The notes under the pieces: model-generated
The model's input: the letters and a program-made list of their open reading frames with translations, nothing else
Told to the model about the DNA's origin: nothing
Databases searched by the model: none
Assembly (NCBI GenBank): GCA_030429705.1
Contig: JAUIES010000001.1
Span: 1,784,559-1,848,558 of the forward strand
From: Phycisphaerae bacterium
Lineage (GTDB): Bacteria; Planctomycetota; Phycisphaerae; Phycisphaerales; UBA1924
Length of the DNA: 64,000 nucleotides
Reading direction: 5' to 3'
Program-made: the position numbers and the translations under genes
In this document: one piece after another, positions 1-7,719 of the stretch
Numbering within the stretch: position 1 is the first letter of the stretch
Layout: each line of letters begins with the position of its first letter

Positions 1-110
1 CGGCGTGATTTTCTTGAAGACCGGGTGGGGACGCGGCGGATGTGAGCCTTGCGCTCAAGATATCGGTCGTCGGAGCCGCTTCGGACGAGAGGCGGGTGGG
101 GGCGGAGGCG

Positions 111-1805
111 TTAGTGGAGAACGCGGAAGACTTCCGATTCGTCGGTGAGGCCCTGCTGGACTTTTTCCATGGCATCGACGCGCATCGGTTCGAAACCATG
201 CTCGACCGCGATCTCGTAGAGCGTGACCGCGTCACAGTTTTCGGCGGTCATTTTGCGCAGTTCGTCGTTCATTTGCATGATCTCGTAGACAGCAACGCGT
301 CCTCGATAGCCTGTGCCGAAGCAGTTGTCGCACTGTTTGCCGGCTTCACCGGTACCGACGCCGTTGCACACATCGCATCGGCGACGCATGAGGCGTTGTG
401 CCAGCACACCCAGGAGGCTTGAGGTGATGAGGTACGGCTCGACTCCAATATCGATCAGGCGCGGGATCGCGCTTGGTGCATCGTTGGTGTGGAGTGTGCC
501 GAGCACGAGGTGGCCGGTGAGGGAGGCTTGAATAGCGAGTTGTGCGGTTTCCTGATCGCGGATTTCGCCGATGAGGATGACATCAGGGTCTTGACGGAGG
601 AGGGCTCGCAAGCCGGTTGCGAAGGTCACATTGCGTTTTGGATTCACCTGCATCTGGCTGATGCCATCGAGGCGGTACTCGACCGGATCTTCGATCGTCA
701 TGACATTTCGGCTGGCGCGATCGATGCGGCCGAGGGCCGCATAGAGGGTCGTTGTCTTGCCCGATCCGGTCGGGCCGGTGACGAGCAACATGCCATTGGG
801 GTTTTCGACGGTGTCCATGAGGCGTGTTTGCATCTTGGACGACATGCCGACAGCATCGAGACTGAGTTGTGTTTGCGCCTGATCGAGCAGGCGCAGAACG
901 ACGCGTTCGCCATAGATGGTGGGAATGACCGAGAGACGAATATCGACTTTCTTCGCGCCGATGCGAACGGTGGTCTGGCCGTCCTGCGGGCTGTGCCGGT
1001 TGGCGATATCGAGTTCGGTCATGACCTTGAGGCGGCTTGAGATTGCTGGCGCGAGCGATTGCGGGGGGGTGAAAGCGTCGAAGAGCATGCCGTCGATGCG
1101 GAAGCGGATGACCAGCCGGTTTTCCTGCGGGTGGACATGGATATCGCTTGCGCGGCGGCGGAGCGCTTCGAACAGAATCATGTTGACGAGGCGAATGACC
1201 GGGGTCTGCCGGGCCATCGCGAGGAGATCATTGCCAGCGGCGACCGAGCCGGCTGCAGCAGCGAGCGCTGATTCATCGAGGGGGATTTCTTCAACGATTT
1301 CGGTGACAAGGTCGCCGCGCTGCTCGTAGCCGCGGTTGATAACGCTGGCGACCGCGGCGCGCGGGCCGAGGACCAGTTTTATCGGCATATCGAGCATGTC
1401 TTCGAGGAGGGTGAAGACACTGGGGATCATCGGTTGCGAAGTGACAACGGTCATGACATGGCCGTCTGAATCGATGCCGGCGACCGAGTGGGATCGTGCG
1501 AAGGCATTCGGGACCGATTCATAGAACCGACTAGCCGACTCACCGAGGCGAGGCTCGGGCAAGATCTCGAGCCCGGTGAGTTCGCTGAGTTTCTGGAGCG
1601 CGGTGAGTTCGTCGAGCGCCGCGAGTTGGAGGAATAGGTCCCAAGGCTCTGAATCGGAGCCGTGCGCGGTCGGAAACTGACCGAGTTGTTCTGGCGCGAC
1701 GCGGAGCGGACCAAGCGAGCGCGCGACGGTGTTCCAGTCGGTGATGGAGGTCGCGCCCGCTTCTTCGATCAGGGCTGGTGATTTTTCAGCACGAAGTTTG
1801 CCCAT
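111..1805 (-). CDS. gspE: Type II secretion / type IV pilus assembly ATPase GspE
   Basis: Hexameric ATPase on the cytoplasmic side of the inner membrane that powers pseudopilus assembly for type II secretion. The translation (about 564 residues) has an N-terminal GspE_N-like region, a Walker A motif GPTGSGKTTT, an Asp box and Walker B region (LIGEIRDQETAQLA), the His box GTLHTNDA, and a C-terminal four-cysteine zinc site (CDVC then CDNC) typical of GspE/PilB. I place the start at the ATG (M of MGKLRAEK) one base after the gspD stop, with a purine-rich GAGGAG upstream; an in-frame start 45 bases further upstream would overlap gspD. It follows gspD in one operon. The neighbouring gspF, if present, lies outside the window. 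Confidence 0.93.
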   Translation of the reverse strand: MGKLRAEKSPALIEEAGATSITDWNTVARSLGPLRVAPEQLGQFPTAHGSDSEPWDLFLQLAALDELTALQKLSELTGLEILPEPRLGESASRFYESVPNAFARSHSVAGIDSDGHVMTVVTSQPMIPSVFTLLEDMLDMPIKLVLGPRAAVASVINRGYEQRGDLVTEIVEEIPLDESALAAAAGSVAAGNDLLAMARQTPVIRLVNMILFEALRRRASDIHVHPQENRLVIRFRIDGMLFDAFTPPQSLAPAISSRLKVMTELDIANRHSPQDGQTTVRIGAKKVDIRLSVIPTIYGERVVLRLLDQAQTQLSLDAVGMSSKMQTRLMDTVENPNGMLLVTGPTGSGKTTTLYAALGRIDRASRNVMTIEDPVEYRLDGISQMQVNPKRNVTFATGLRALLRQDPDVILIGEIRDQETAQLAIQASLTGHLVLGTLHTNDAPSAIPRLIDIGVEPYLITSSLLGVLAQRLMRRRCDVCNGVGTGEAGKQCDNCFGTGYRGRVAVYEIMQMNDELRKMTAENCDAVTLYEIAVEHGFEPMRVDAMEKVQQGLTDESEVFRVLH

Positions 1806-1806
1806 T

Positions 1807-4341
1807 TCAGCGCTGCTCCTCACGCACTGCGTCTTCGTCGGTTGCGTCATCTTCAGATGGTTGATCCGGGCTTGCGGGGGGGAGAGACCTCGGCGTGACC
1901 ATCTGAATGCGTGTTGGTTTCAACTTGGGCAGATTCAAATCGAGTTCCGCTTCGGCCTGCGGCCCTTTGGTGAGCAGCCTCAGGTCCTGAAAGGTCGGGT
2001 CGGTCATGATTTTGGGCGTGATGAAGATGTAGAGGAGCGTTTTTGATCGTTGCTTGTTGGTGTCGCGGAAGAGATGCCCGACGAGTGGGATATCGCCGAG
2101 CAACGGCACCTTGACGATGGTGTCGTTATCGCTGTCAACTTCGATACCGCCGACCACGATGGTTGCGTCAGAGGGGATGGTGGCAATGCCATCGACACTT
2201 CGGTCTTGCTTGGGCGCAGGAATGCCGTTGGCGCCGGTGCCGATAAAGTTTGACAGGGTAACGCTGTATTCGAGGCGGATGTATCCGGCTTCTGAGATGG
2301 TGGGGGTGACGGTCAGCGTCGTACCAGCATCTTCATACCCTGCAAATGTCTGGTCGGTGGTCGCCGTTCCCTGAGAGGTCGTCGTGGTTGGCTGTTGCTC
2401 GATGGATGCGATCGTGGCTTCTTCGTTGTCATTGACGAGCAACTGTGGTGAGGAGAGGATGCGCGAGTCGGTATCGGTCTGCACTGCGTTGATGATGAAT
2501 GGAACCGATTCTGAACGAATCAGTGCTGAGGTAAATCCGGCGAGCCCGGTCGCGACATTGCGAGGGTCGGTGAATGTCGCCCCTGCATCGCTGAGGCCAA
2601 AGATATTCTGAGCCTGAAACTGCCCGGCAGCGAGTTGAGTTTCGACCGCGAGTCGGAAGTCGCGGTTGTCCGTCACCGCCACGATGGTCGCTTCGAGATA
2701 GACCTGCGGGCGGCGCAGGTCGAGGCGATTGACGAGTTTCGAGAACTCGTCCTGCTGCTTCTTGGGTGCTTTGACAATGACCTGGTTGTTCGATTCGTCA
2801 GCGATGACGAATACACGGGTCGGGTCGGGTGCGAAGCCGGCCTCTTCGCCCGTCGAGCGGGGTTGTTGCTGGAATTGATTGAACTGGTTGAAGTTGTTGG
2901 TGTTGGGCAGGAGCGCCGAGTCGCCGGTGGGGGACTGACCGGAGATGAGTCCCTGGATAATCTCGGCGACATCGGTCGCACGGGCGTTGGAGAGTTTGTA
3001 GTACTCGAGCGTGATGATGTCTTCGCTGACATCGAGGAGTTCGATCCAGTCGGCGAGTTCGGCCTGCTGGGCGGCTGTGCCGTAATAGATGATGGACTGT
3101 CGGCGTTCATCGACGACCATGATCGGGCCGCCAACGACCTCCTGCGTCTGGTTGAGTTGCTGGTTCTGCTGGGGTTGCTGGAAACCACCGAACGGATTGA
3201 AGTTTGAATTGGTGTCTTCAAGCGTGATGACTTCGCCGAGTCCGCGTTGTCTGGCAAGGTCGGCGATCTGGAGGACCGCCGTTCCGGCGAAATACTGCCT
3301 GCGCTCCATGGTGTTGGGCACATCGATGACAGTGATGACATCATGAACCTGTTCAAGTTCCGAGCCGTTGCCGCGGAAGATGAGGGCATTTGACTGAGCA
3401 TCGACGGTGAGGCGGTCAGCGATATTGTCGAGCGCGCTGCCGGAGGTGCCGGTACTGGGCGTTTGCTGGCCTGGGTTGCCGCGGTTCTGGATCTGTGGAT
3501 TTCGATTGTTGGTGGTCGAGGCTGCGGTGCCGCTGCCGCCGACGAGTTGGATGACGCGTTCGCGGGCGACCGGGGCTGCGATGTGTTCGAGTTCGATGCG
3601 GCTGAAGCGTGCTTTGGCGTATCGATCGTACAGATCGAGGACGATTTCTTCGACGCGAACGATGTCGCGCGGTGTTCCGGTCATGACGAGGACGCCGAGT
3701 TCATCGATGTAGGCGATGTTGCCGCCGGTTGCGCCCGGTGTGGTGCCCCCCCCGGCCTGGCCGAGGATGGTCTGGATGGCTTCCTGCAATCCGGAAGGCC
3801 GCATGCCGAGTGTTTCGATGATTTTGCTGGTTGCCCGATCGCCGCCGCGTGTGACCGGCGTTTCGGCTGCGGGTTGCACGGTGTAGATGCCGCTGGAGTC
3901 CTGGGTGATTGAGAAGTCGTACTGCTCGAGAACAGCATCGAGGAGATTCATGAGATCGGACTTGGGCACATCGACGGGCGCGTTGAAGGTCACGGTGCCA
4001 TTGAGTGAGCCTTTGATGATGACGTTGATGCCGAGAGTCGATGCGACATAGTCGACGAGCGTCGACAGTTCGACCGGTTCCGAGAAGGCCTGGAATGTGA
4101 TCGAACCATCATCTGCCGAGGCGGGTTGCGACTCGGTGTCAGATTCGGGCTGGGCAGCGGGAACGACAGCACCCGGGACGACGCTGTTGGCATCGGCATC
4201 GGCAGGTGTCCCCGGCTGCGTGGCAGGCTGGACCGGAAGCGCCATCGCCAAGCCTGAACAGGAGGCCAGCACCGCGAGCCATGCAGCAGTTCGTGGCAAG
4301 GGAGGACGGCCGTAGATTCTTGAAGGTGATCGTGTGTTCAT
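1807..4341 (-). CDS. gspD: Type II secretion outer-membrane secretin GspD
   Basis: Forms the outer-membrane channel of type II secretion. The start is placed at the ATG beginning MNTRSPSRIYG, preceded by CGGAGG at 9-base spacing, and followed by a signal peptide (hydrophobic WLAVLASCSGLAMALP). N0/N1-type ring-forming domains follow (ISTLGINVIIKGSLNG-like segment), then N-domains interrupted by Gln/Asn-rich linkers, and the C-terminal secretin homology domain (VPLLGDIPLVGHLFR is the classic secretin signature). About 844 residues, longer than typical GspD because of the Q/N-rich linkers. gspE starts one base after the stop, so the two are translationally coupled. The gene diverges from the BtuF-like gene. 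Confidence 0.92.
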   Translation of the reverse strand: MNTRSPSRIYGRPPLPRTAAWLAVLASCSGLAMALPVQPATQPGTPADADANSVVPGAVVPAAQPESDTESQPASADDGSITFQAFSEPVELSTLVDYVASTLGINVIIKGSLNGTVTFNAPVDVPKSDLMNLLDAVLEQYDFSITQDSSGIYTVQPAAETPVTRGGDRATSKIIETLGMRPSGLQEAIQTILGQAGGGTTPGATGGNIAYIDELGVLVMTGTPRDIVRVEEIVLDLYDRYAKARFSRIELEHIAAPVARERVIQLVGGSGTAASTTNNRNPQIQNRGNPGQQTPSTGTSGSALDNIADRLTVDAQSNALIFRGNGSELEQVHDVITVIDVPNTMERRQYFAGTAVLQIADLARQRGLGEVITLEDTNSNFNPFGGFQQPQQNQQLNQTQEVVGGPIMVVDERRQSIIYYGTAAQQAELADWIELLDVSEDIITLEYYKLSNARATDVAEIIQGLISGQSPTGDSALLPNTNNFNQFNQFQQQPRSTGEEAGFAPDPTRVFVIADESNNQVIVKAPKKQQDEFSKLVNRLDLRRPQVYLEATIVAVTDNRDFRLAVETQLAAGQFQAQNIFGLSDAGATFTDPRNVATGLAGFTSALIRSESVPFIINAVQTDTDSRILSSPQLLVNDNEEATIASIEQQPTTTTSQGTATTDQTFAGYEDAGTTLTVTPTISEAGYIRLEYSVTLSNFIGTGANGIPAPKQDRSVDGIATIPSDATIVVGGIEVDSDNDTIVKVPLLGDIPLVGHLFRDTNKQRSKTLLYIFITPKIMTDPTFQDLRLLTKGPQAEAELDLNLPKLKPTRIQMVTPRSLPPASPDQPSEDDATDEDAVREEQR

Positions 4342-4408
4342 GCGTGCGTCCTCCGAGGGGCGTCTACGGTTGGTTGTGAGATTGATGTTCATGGTGAGGC
4401 TCTATTGA

Positions 4409-5377
4409 ATGCGTGTTGTGTCACTGCTGCCATCGGCGACCGAAATAGTCTTGTTGCTCGAGGCGGGCGATACACTCGTGGGGCATGTTGAGACGCGTGA
4501 TCTTTCGATTCGAATGGACGCTTCGCCGCCAGCCTTGAATCAGGGTACAGGACAAACGGGCGAAGTGTCGGGCCGACCAACACTTGTACGCCCATCGACC
4601 AGTTCTGGCCGAGTGCTTGACAGACTCGATACATCCTTGTTTGTCGATCTGGCTCCCGATGTGGTGATCGCAGGATCGTCTGGCAGTTTCTCGCGTTGTG
4701 AGGTCGAGGGTGTGATCGATGCAATCAAGTCGTCGGGCGGTAAAAAACCGGTTCTGTTGTGGCTTGAGCCTCATTCGATCGAAGAAATCGTTGATGATGT
4801 GATTCGCGTTGCTGAGGCTTTGCGCTGTCCTGAGCGAGGGATGCAGTGCGCAGTCGCCCTGCGAACGAAGATTCTGGAAGTGCAGGAATGGGTGACGCCT
4901 TTTGTAGATCATGGAACTGTTGTGGGGTTTCTTGAGGGATTGGATCCGCTGATGGTTGCGGGTCATTGGACGGTGCAGATGATCGAACGAGCGGGTGGTG
5001 TTCACCCTTGGAATGCGAGCGTCGCGAAACCGAATGCGGGCGCGGCGTGCGGTCCGCAGCAGGCCGAACGCATCGCCGGGCCGTCTATTACAGTCGATGC
5101 CGAAGCCTTTACATCGCGGTTACCAGAGGTTGTGATTGTGTGTCCGCGCGGCGCTGATCTCACGCAGTCAGAGGCGGCTGCACGGAGTTTGTTGAACAGA
5201 GAGTGGTTCCAGAGCACGCCGGCTGCTCGAACGGATCGCGTGTATGCGGTCGATGGCCGAGCGAGTTTCCATCAGCCCGGGCCTGGTATTGTCGACGCAT
5301 TTCGGTTTATTGTGGGCTTGCTCGAGGGTCGATCTGACTGGATGTCAGCGGTCCCTTGGAGCAAAATCGGTGGTTGA
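4409..5377 (+). CDS. BtuF-like cobalamin/metal-chelate substrate-binding family protein
   Basis: The opening RVVSLLPSATEIV and the later GLDPLMVAGHW and VYAVDGRASFHQPGP segments are hallmarks of the periplasmic-binding (TroA/BtuF) fold that binds vitamin B12 or iron chelates for ABC import. No signal peptide or lipobox is visible: the first residue is directly followed by the first beta-strand, so this copy may be cytoplasmic, as in many planctomycete homologues annotated as cobalamin-binding proteins. About 322 residues, normal for the family. A GTGAGG sits about 9 bases before the ATG. No permease or ATPase gene is adjacent in the window. The exact ligand is inference. Confidence 0.8.
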   Translation: MRVVSLLPSATEIVLLLEAGDTLVGHVETRDLSIRMDASPPALNQGTGQTGEVSGRPTLVRPSTSSGRVLDRLDTSLFVDLAPDVVIAGSSGSFSRCEVEGVIDAIKSSGGKKPVLLWLEPHSIEEIVDDVIRVAEALRCPERGMQCAVALRTKILEVQEWVTPFVDHGTVVGFLEGLDPLMVAGHWTVQMIERAGGVHPWNASVAKPNAGAACGPQQAERIAGPSITVDAEAFTSRLPEVVIVCPRGADLTQSEAAARSLLNREWFQSTPAARTDRVYAVDGRASFHQPGPGIVDAFRFIVGLLEGRSDWMSAVPWSKIGG

Positions 5378-5410
5378 GTCGAATATCCAACCCGCGCGAC
5401 GATTGCTGTG

Positions 5411-5458
5411 AATACCCCCGCAAGGACTCGAACCTTGAACCCGCTGATTAAGAGTCAG
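5411..5458. repeat. Left attachment repeat (attL core, tRNA-Lys 3' fragment)
   Basis: These 48 bases are identical to 28178-28225, the 3' half of tRNA-Lys (T arm through the anticodon loop). Sequence identity stops sharply on both sides. It is the displaced copy of the attachment core. The whole core is open in the integrase frame and encodes 16 residues beginning NTPARTRTLNP. Confidence 0.9.
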
Positions 5459-5632
5459 AAGGAAGACGTTGCTATTAAAGGACTTACGATCGACCATACG
5501 CACCAGAGTACGCAAAACTCTGCAGATGGGGCGTTTGACCCAGAACTGTCCGCGTTGATTGAAGTGTGGCCCGACCTTCCTGAAAGTATCCGCGCGGGCA
5601 TTGCGGCGATGGTGGCGACTGTACGGGGCTAA
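5411..5632 (+). pseudogene. Displaced 3' end of the element's own integrase gene
   Basis: After the 48-bp core the same reading frame continues for 57 codons to a TAA. The tail ends in an acidic-helical segment (FDPELSALIEVWPDLPES, then IRAGIAAMV) of a kind I recall at the C-termini of planctomycete tyrosine integrases. The core is in the identical frame in the integrase at 26726, so joining the two ends in a circle gives a continuous integrase of about 557 codons. In the integrated state this piece has no start codon of its own in good context and is probably silent. Confidence 0.75.
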
Positions 5633-5832
5633 TGCCGACAACGGGCCGAAAGGCGGGGCGGGCAGCCCCGGTTTTTTCCGCGTGATGTGGTTTGGACTTT
5701 GCAATGGGCTGCTTTTTTGGTGGGAGGAGTTGGGTGAGCGTCGGTCAAGCATCGATATTGGTGGCTTTCGATTGGCAGGTATGATGAGCACGCCCCAATG
5801 AAACCCGTGGCCTTCGCCAAACCCGAGATCGC

Positions 5833-5838
5833 TATACT
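5833..5838 (+). promoter_or_regulatory. Candidate -10 box for the riboswitch transcript
   Basis: TATACT lies 6 bases before the first pairing strand of the predicted aptamer, where a transcript would be expected to start. No convincing -35 hexamer is visible at 17 bases, so this is a weak call. Confidence 0.35.
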
Positions 5839-5843
5839 AGATG

Positions 5844-5940
5844 CGCATCGAGAGTCCCTGGCAGCCTCTGCAACCAGGGCGGCAACCGACCGGCGAACAC
5901 GCCGTCACGGTGCCGAGGCAGCCCTCTGAGGGATCATGCG
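5844..5940 (+). ncRNA. SAM-I/SAM-IV superfamily-like riboswitch aptamer
   Basis: Pairings visible by eye: P1 CGCAT (5844-5848) with ATGCG (5936-5940); an ATCGAGAG junction similar to the SAM-I J1/2; P2 CCCTGG (5856-5861) with CCAGGG (5874-5879); P3 base CGGC-A-ACCG (5880-5888) with CGGTGCCG (5908-5915) with a bulged A, capped by CGGC/GCCG; a short P4 CCCT/AGGG (5922-5932). The P2 loop GCCTC (5864-5868) can pair with GAGGC (5915-5919) after P3, the pseudoknot of SAM-I/IV RNAs. GGCAACC...GGTGCC is the conserved core. A covariance search was not possible here. The next gene (6019) is of unknown function, not a recognised methionine gene. Confidence 0.55.
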
Positions 5941-5957
5941 GCGTCACTAAATGACGC
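5941..5957 (+). promoter_or_regulatory. Hairpin directly after the aptamer (possible expression platform)
   Basis: GCGTCA and TGACGC form a perfect 6-bp stem with a 5-base loop immediately 3' of the aptamer P1. No U-run follows, so a translational rather than a terminator mechanism would be expected. The gene start is about 60 bases further on, behind AAAGG. Confidence 0.4.
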
Positions 5958-6018
5958 ACACCGGTCGATGGTCGGCCACCCCCACAGGGCGACATTTACG
6001 CACTGAAAGGTGTTGACC

Positions 6019-6252
6019 ATGAATCCAGCCGAAGCGATTGCCGTAACCGCACAGAACCAACCACAGCCGATTCCGCCGGGCACGAACATGTATTTGTTGA
6101 CAGGCGTCCGGGAGATCAAACCCTCTGAGGAATCGCTTCACCAAGCGATTGAGCAACTTGAGCGAGACTTGCCCGAAGACACCCAACCGGCAGAGTTCTA
6201 CGAGCGGCTGAGGCGCGTGGGGATTCGGATGTTCGCGCCAGAATCACTGTGA
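6019..6252 (+). CDS. Small protein of unknown function downstream of the riboswitch-like RNA
   Basis: The 77-residue product starts MNPAEAIAVTAQ and has a predicted helical C-terminal half (SLHQAIEQLERDLPED, then EFYERLRRVG). The start is chosen because GAAAGG lies 9 bases before the ATG; an alternative ATG sits three codons upstream. I do not recognise a family. The leader CTGAAAGG...GTTGAC before the ATG resembles that of the gene at 23439 in the same element, suggesting shared translation control. Its position below the aptamer makes it the candidate regulated gene. Confidence 0.5.
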   Translation: MNPAEAIAVTAQNQPQPIPPGTNMYLLTGVREIKPSEESLHQAIEQLERDLPEDTQPAEFYERLRRVGIRMFAPESL

Positions 6253-6400
6253 GTGTTTCACACAGAGACAGACCACGCGAAGCAGATCGTGGAGGCGGCC
6301 AAGCACATCCACAACGCCATGTCTGGGATGCACCCATCCGGTCCGGTCCCGCCATCTGATGGGGGTGGCCCGACCACAAAGGAAGCCAAGAGAGGAAGCA

Positions 6401-6613
6401 ATGATGAGCAAGGCAAGGATGAAAGAGTTGATGGAACACAAGGCTTGGATTCTAAAGACAGCGCCACAGAGGGAGAACTTCCCAACCGACGAGGCGTTCG
6501 ACGAGGCAAGGTCGTACTGGAGGACACATCAGGGCCGACAACTCCCGCGACTCGACGAACAGATCCGCTTGTTGGACTCCCCCGAATCATCGTCGTTGAC
6601 CAAAAAGAAGTAG
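6401..6613 (+). CDS. Small protein, family shared with 18969-19151
   Basis: 70 residues. The motif ENFPTDEAFDEARSYW matches ENFPNEEAFDEAHHYW in the minus-strand gene at 18969-19151, and both are preceded by the same leader (AGCCAAGAGAGGAAGCAA), which holds a strong GAGAGGAA ribosome-binding site. The protein conservation together with the conserved leader shows this frame is real, against a longer overlapping frame. Function unknown; no domain recognised. It ends in a Lys-rich tail. Confidence 0.65.
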   Translation: MMSKARMKELMEHKAWILKTAPQRENFPTDEAFDEARSYWRTHQGRQLPRLDEQIRLLDSPESSSLTKKK

Positions 6614-6670
6614 AGTTCGGCCCATTCACACCAGCACGCGAGGCCGCACAAGCAAAGAGAGCAAAGCCAA

Positions 6671-6847
6671 ATGAAGAAGCAGAGGCAGAAACAAGAACTG
6701 GAAGAACGGGTACGCAAAGAGATGGCCGCACCGGACTGGAGCCAACGGATGTTCGAGGGCGGACTTCGTAAGATGGATCGGATGGCGAAGGAGAAGGGGT
6801 CGAAAGTCGCCGGTTCGTACACTTCACGCGATCAGCCCACACGATAG
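6671..6847 (+). CDS. Small basic protein (58 residues)
   Basis: This short frame begins MKKQRQKQELEERVRKEM, a highly charged helix, followed by APDWSQRMFEGGLRKMDRMA. The composition is protein-like and the spacing to the preceding small gene (57 bases) fits an operon. There is only a weak AAAGAGAG purine stretch about 9 bases before the ATG. No family recognised. It could be chance, but the charge pattern and amphipathic helix favour a real small protein. Confidence 0.45.
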   Translation: MKKQRQKQELEERVRKEMAAPDWSQRMFEGGLRKMDRMAKEKGSKVAGSYTSRDQPTR

Positions 6848-6924
6848 TCGAGGGCATTCTCAGGAAGTTCGCAGGGATCGAGTCACGCGCCACTGGCACT
6901 GACCTCATGATCCCCGTCATCAGC

Positions 6925-7179
6925 CTAGTCCGCACGCTGTTCAACTTGAATCTCCCCCAGCGGCCTCGGATCGACGAAGATCACGGGGTAGTGCGGATAC
7001 GCCAGTCCTTCAGTATCACGGGGCCGGTCGCAGGTGGGGCAAGGCGTGCCATAGGTGTCCGGCGTTGCGACGAACATCGGACTCACTATGCCAGGGAAAC
7101 CACAGGTTGGACAGTCTGCGTCGGGCGCCGTTGCCTCAATTCGCTGTTCAAGCCGTCGAAGGCGAGCTTCAAGCGACAT
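6925..7179 (-). CDS. Small protein with two CxxC motifs (possible zinc ribbon)
   Basis: The 84-residue product begins with a charged helix (MSLEARLRRLEQRIEA), followed by CPTCGFPG and about 25 residues later CPTCDRPR, a pair of CxxC knuckles able to bind one zinc ion. The ATG overlaps the end of the upstream gene (7169-7498) by 11 bases, so the two are co-transcribed. Such helix-plus-knuckle proteins accompany the same partner in planctomycete elements by my recollection. Binding target unknown. Confidence 0.6.
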   Translation of the reverse strand: MSLEARLRRLEQRIEATAPDADCPTCGFPGIVSPMFVATPDTYGTPCPTCDRPRDTEGLAYPHYPVIFVDPRPLGEIQVEQRAD

Positions 7180-7498
7180 TGCTCTGTGCCTCGTGATGTT
7201 CTGCCTGCGCGGCGCTTCTTTCGAGAGCCTCGATTCGTTCGAGGATGTCCAGAGAGACTGGCGGTCCAAGGAGACGGTCTAGGAGCAACTTCGCAGCGGC
7301 AGTGTCCCCTGCTCGGGCCTGAGCGACCAGTGCGACGATGACCTCCGAGAGATCTCTCGGCGTCACTGTGCGGAACAATTCGGCTCGAAGGCGGGCGGCG
7401 CGCCGAGCCTGAGGGTTGCCCCTGGCGCAGCAATTGCCTTCCGTGAATCGCCCGTGCCTATCACGACCGTTAGAACCCGTTGTTGACGGTGCGGTCAT
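7169..7498 (-). CDS. Small accessory-element protein (DUF5681-like N-terminus)
   Basis: 109 residues. The N-terminus NGRDRHGRFTEGNCCARGNP resembles the GRFxxGNPG-type start of small phage/plasmid proteins (DUF5681-like), then a basic helix (ARRAARLRAELFRTV) and a helical domain TPRDLSEVIVALVAQA that ends LLDRLLGPP. This layout is common in planctomycete mobile elements. It is the first gene of a two-gene unit with the CxxC protein. Role unknown; the basic helix suggests nucleic-acid binding (inference). Confidence 0.6.
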   Translation of the reverse strand: MTAPSTTGSNGRDRHGRFTEGNCCARGNPQARRAARLRAELFRTVTPRDLSEVIVALVAQARAGDTAAAKLLLDRLLGPPVSLDILERIEALERSAAQAEHHEAQSNVA

Positions 7499-7719
7499 GC
7501 ATAAATTCTACCAGTTCTGAGACTCGCGCTCCGGTGAAAGGGAATGAAAAATCAAATCGAACAGGATTTCGCTTCTTCCCTGCGGAAGAGCGATGCCATG
7601 TGTGACAGAACGAGACACTCTACTCACTGTCAGAACGATCTCTTGAGGCGCTCATTAGGAGCCCATGAAGCGAATGACTCCGTTCCCGTCCGAGGTGCGC
7701 AGGTGCAAAACCAAAGGGC

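Noticed and set aside
489..1040. Long plus-strand frames opposite gspE
   Set aside because: Antisense shadows of gspE with no ribosome-binding site; GspE motifs on the minus strand are unambiguous.
6253..6771. 172-codon plus-strand frame across 6401-6613
   Set aside because: Low-complexity product; the alternative frame at 6401 has a homologue at 18969 with a shared leader and a strong ribosome-binding site.
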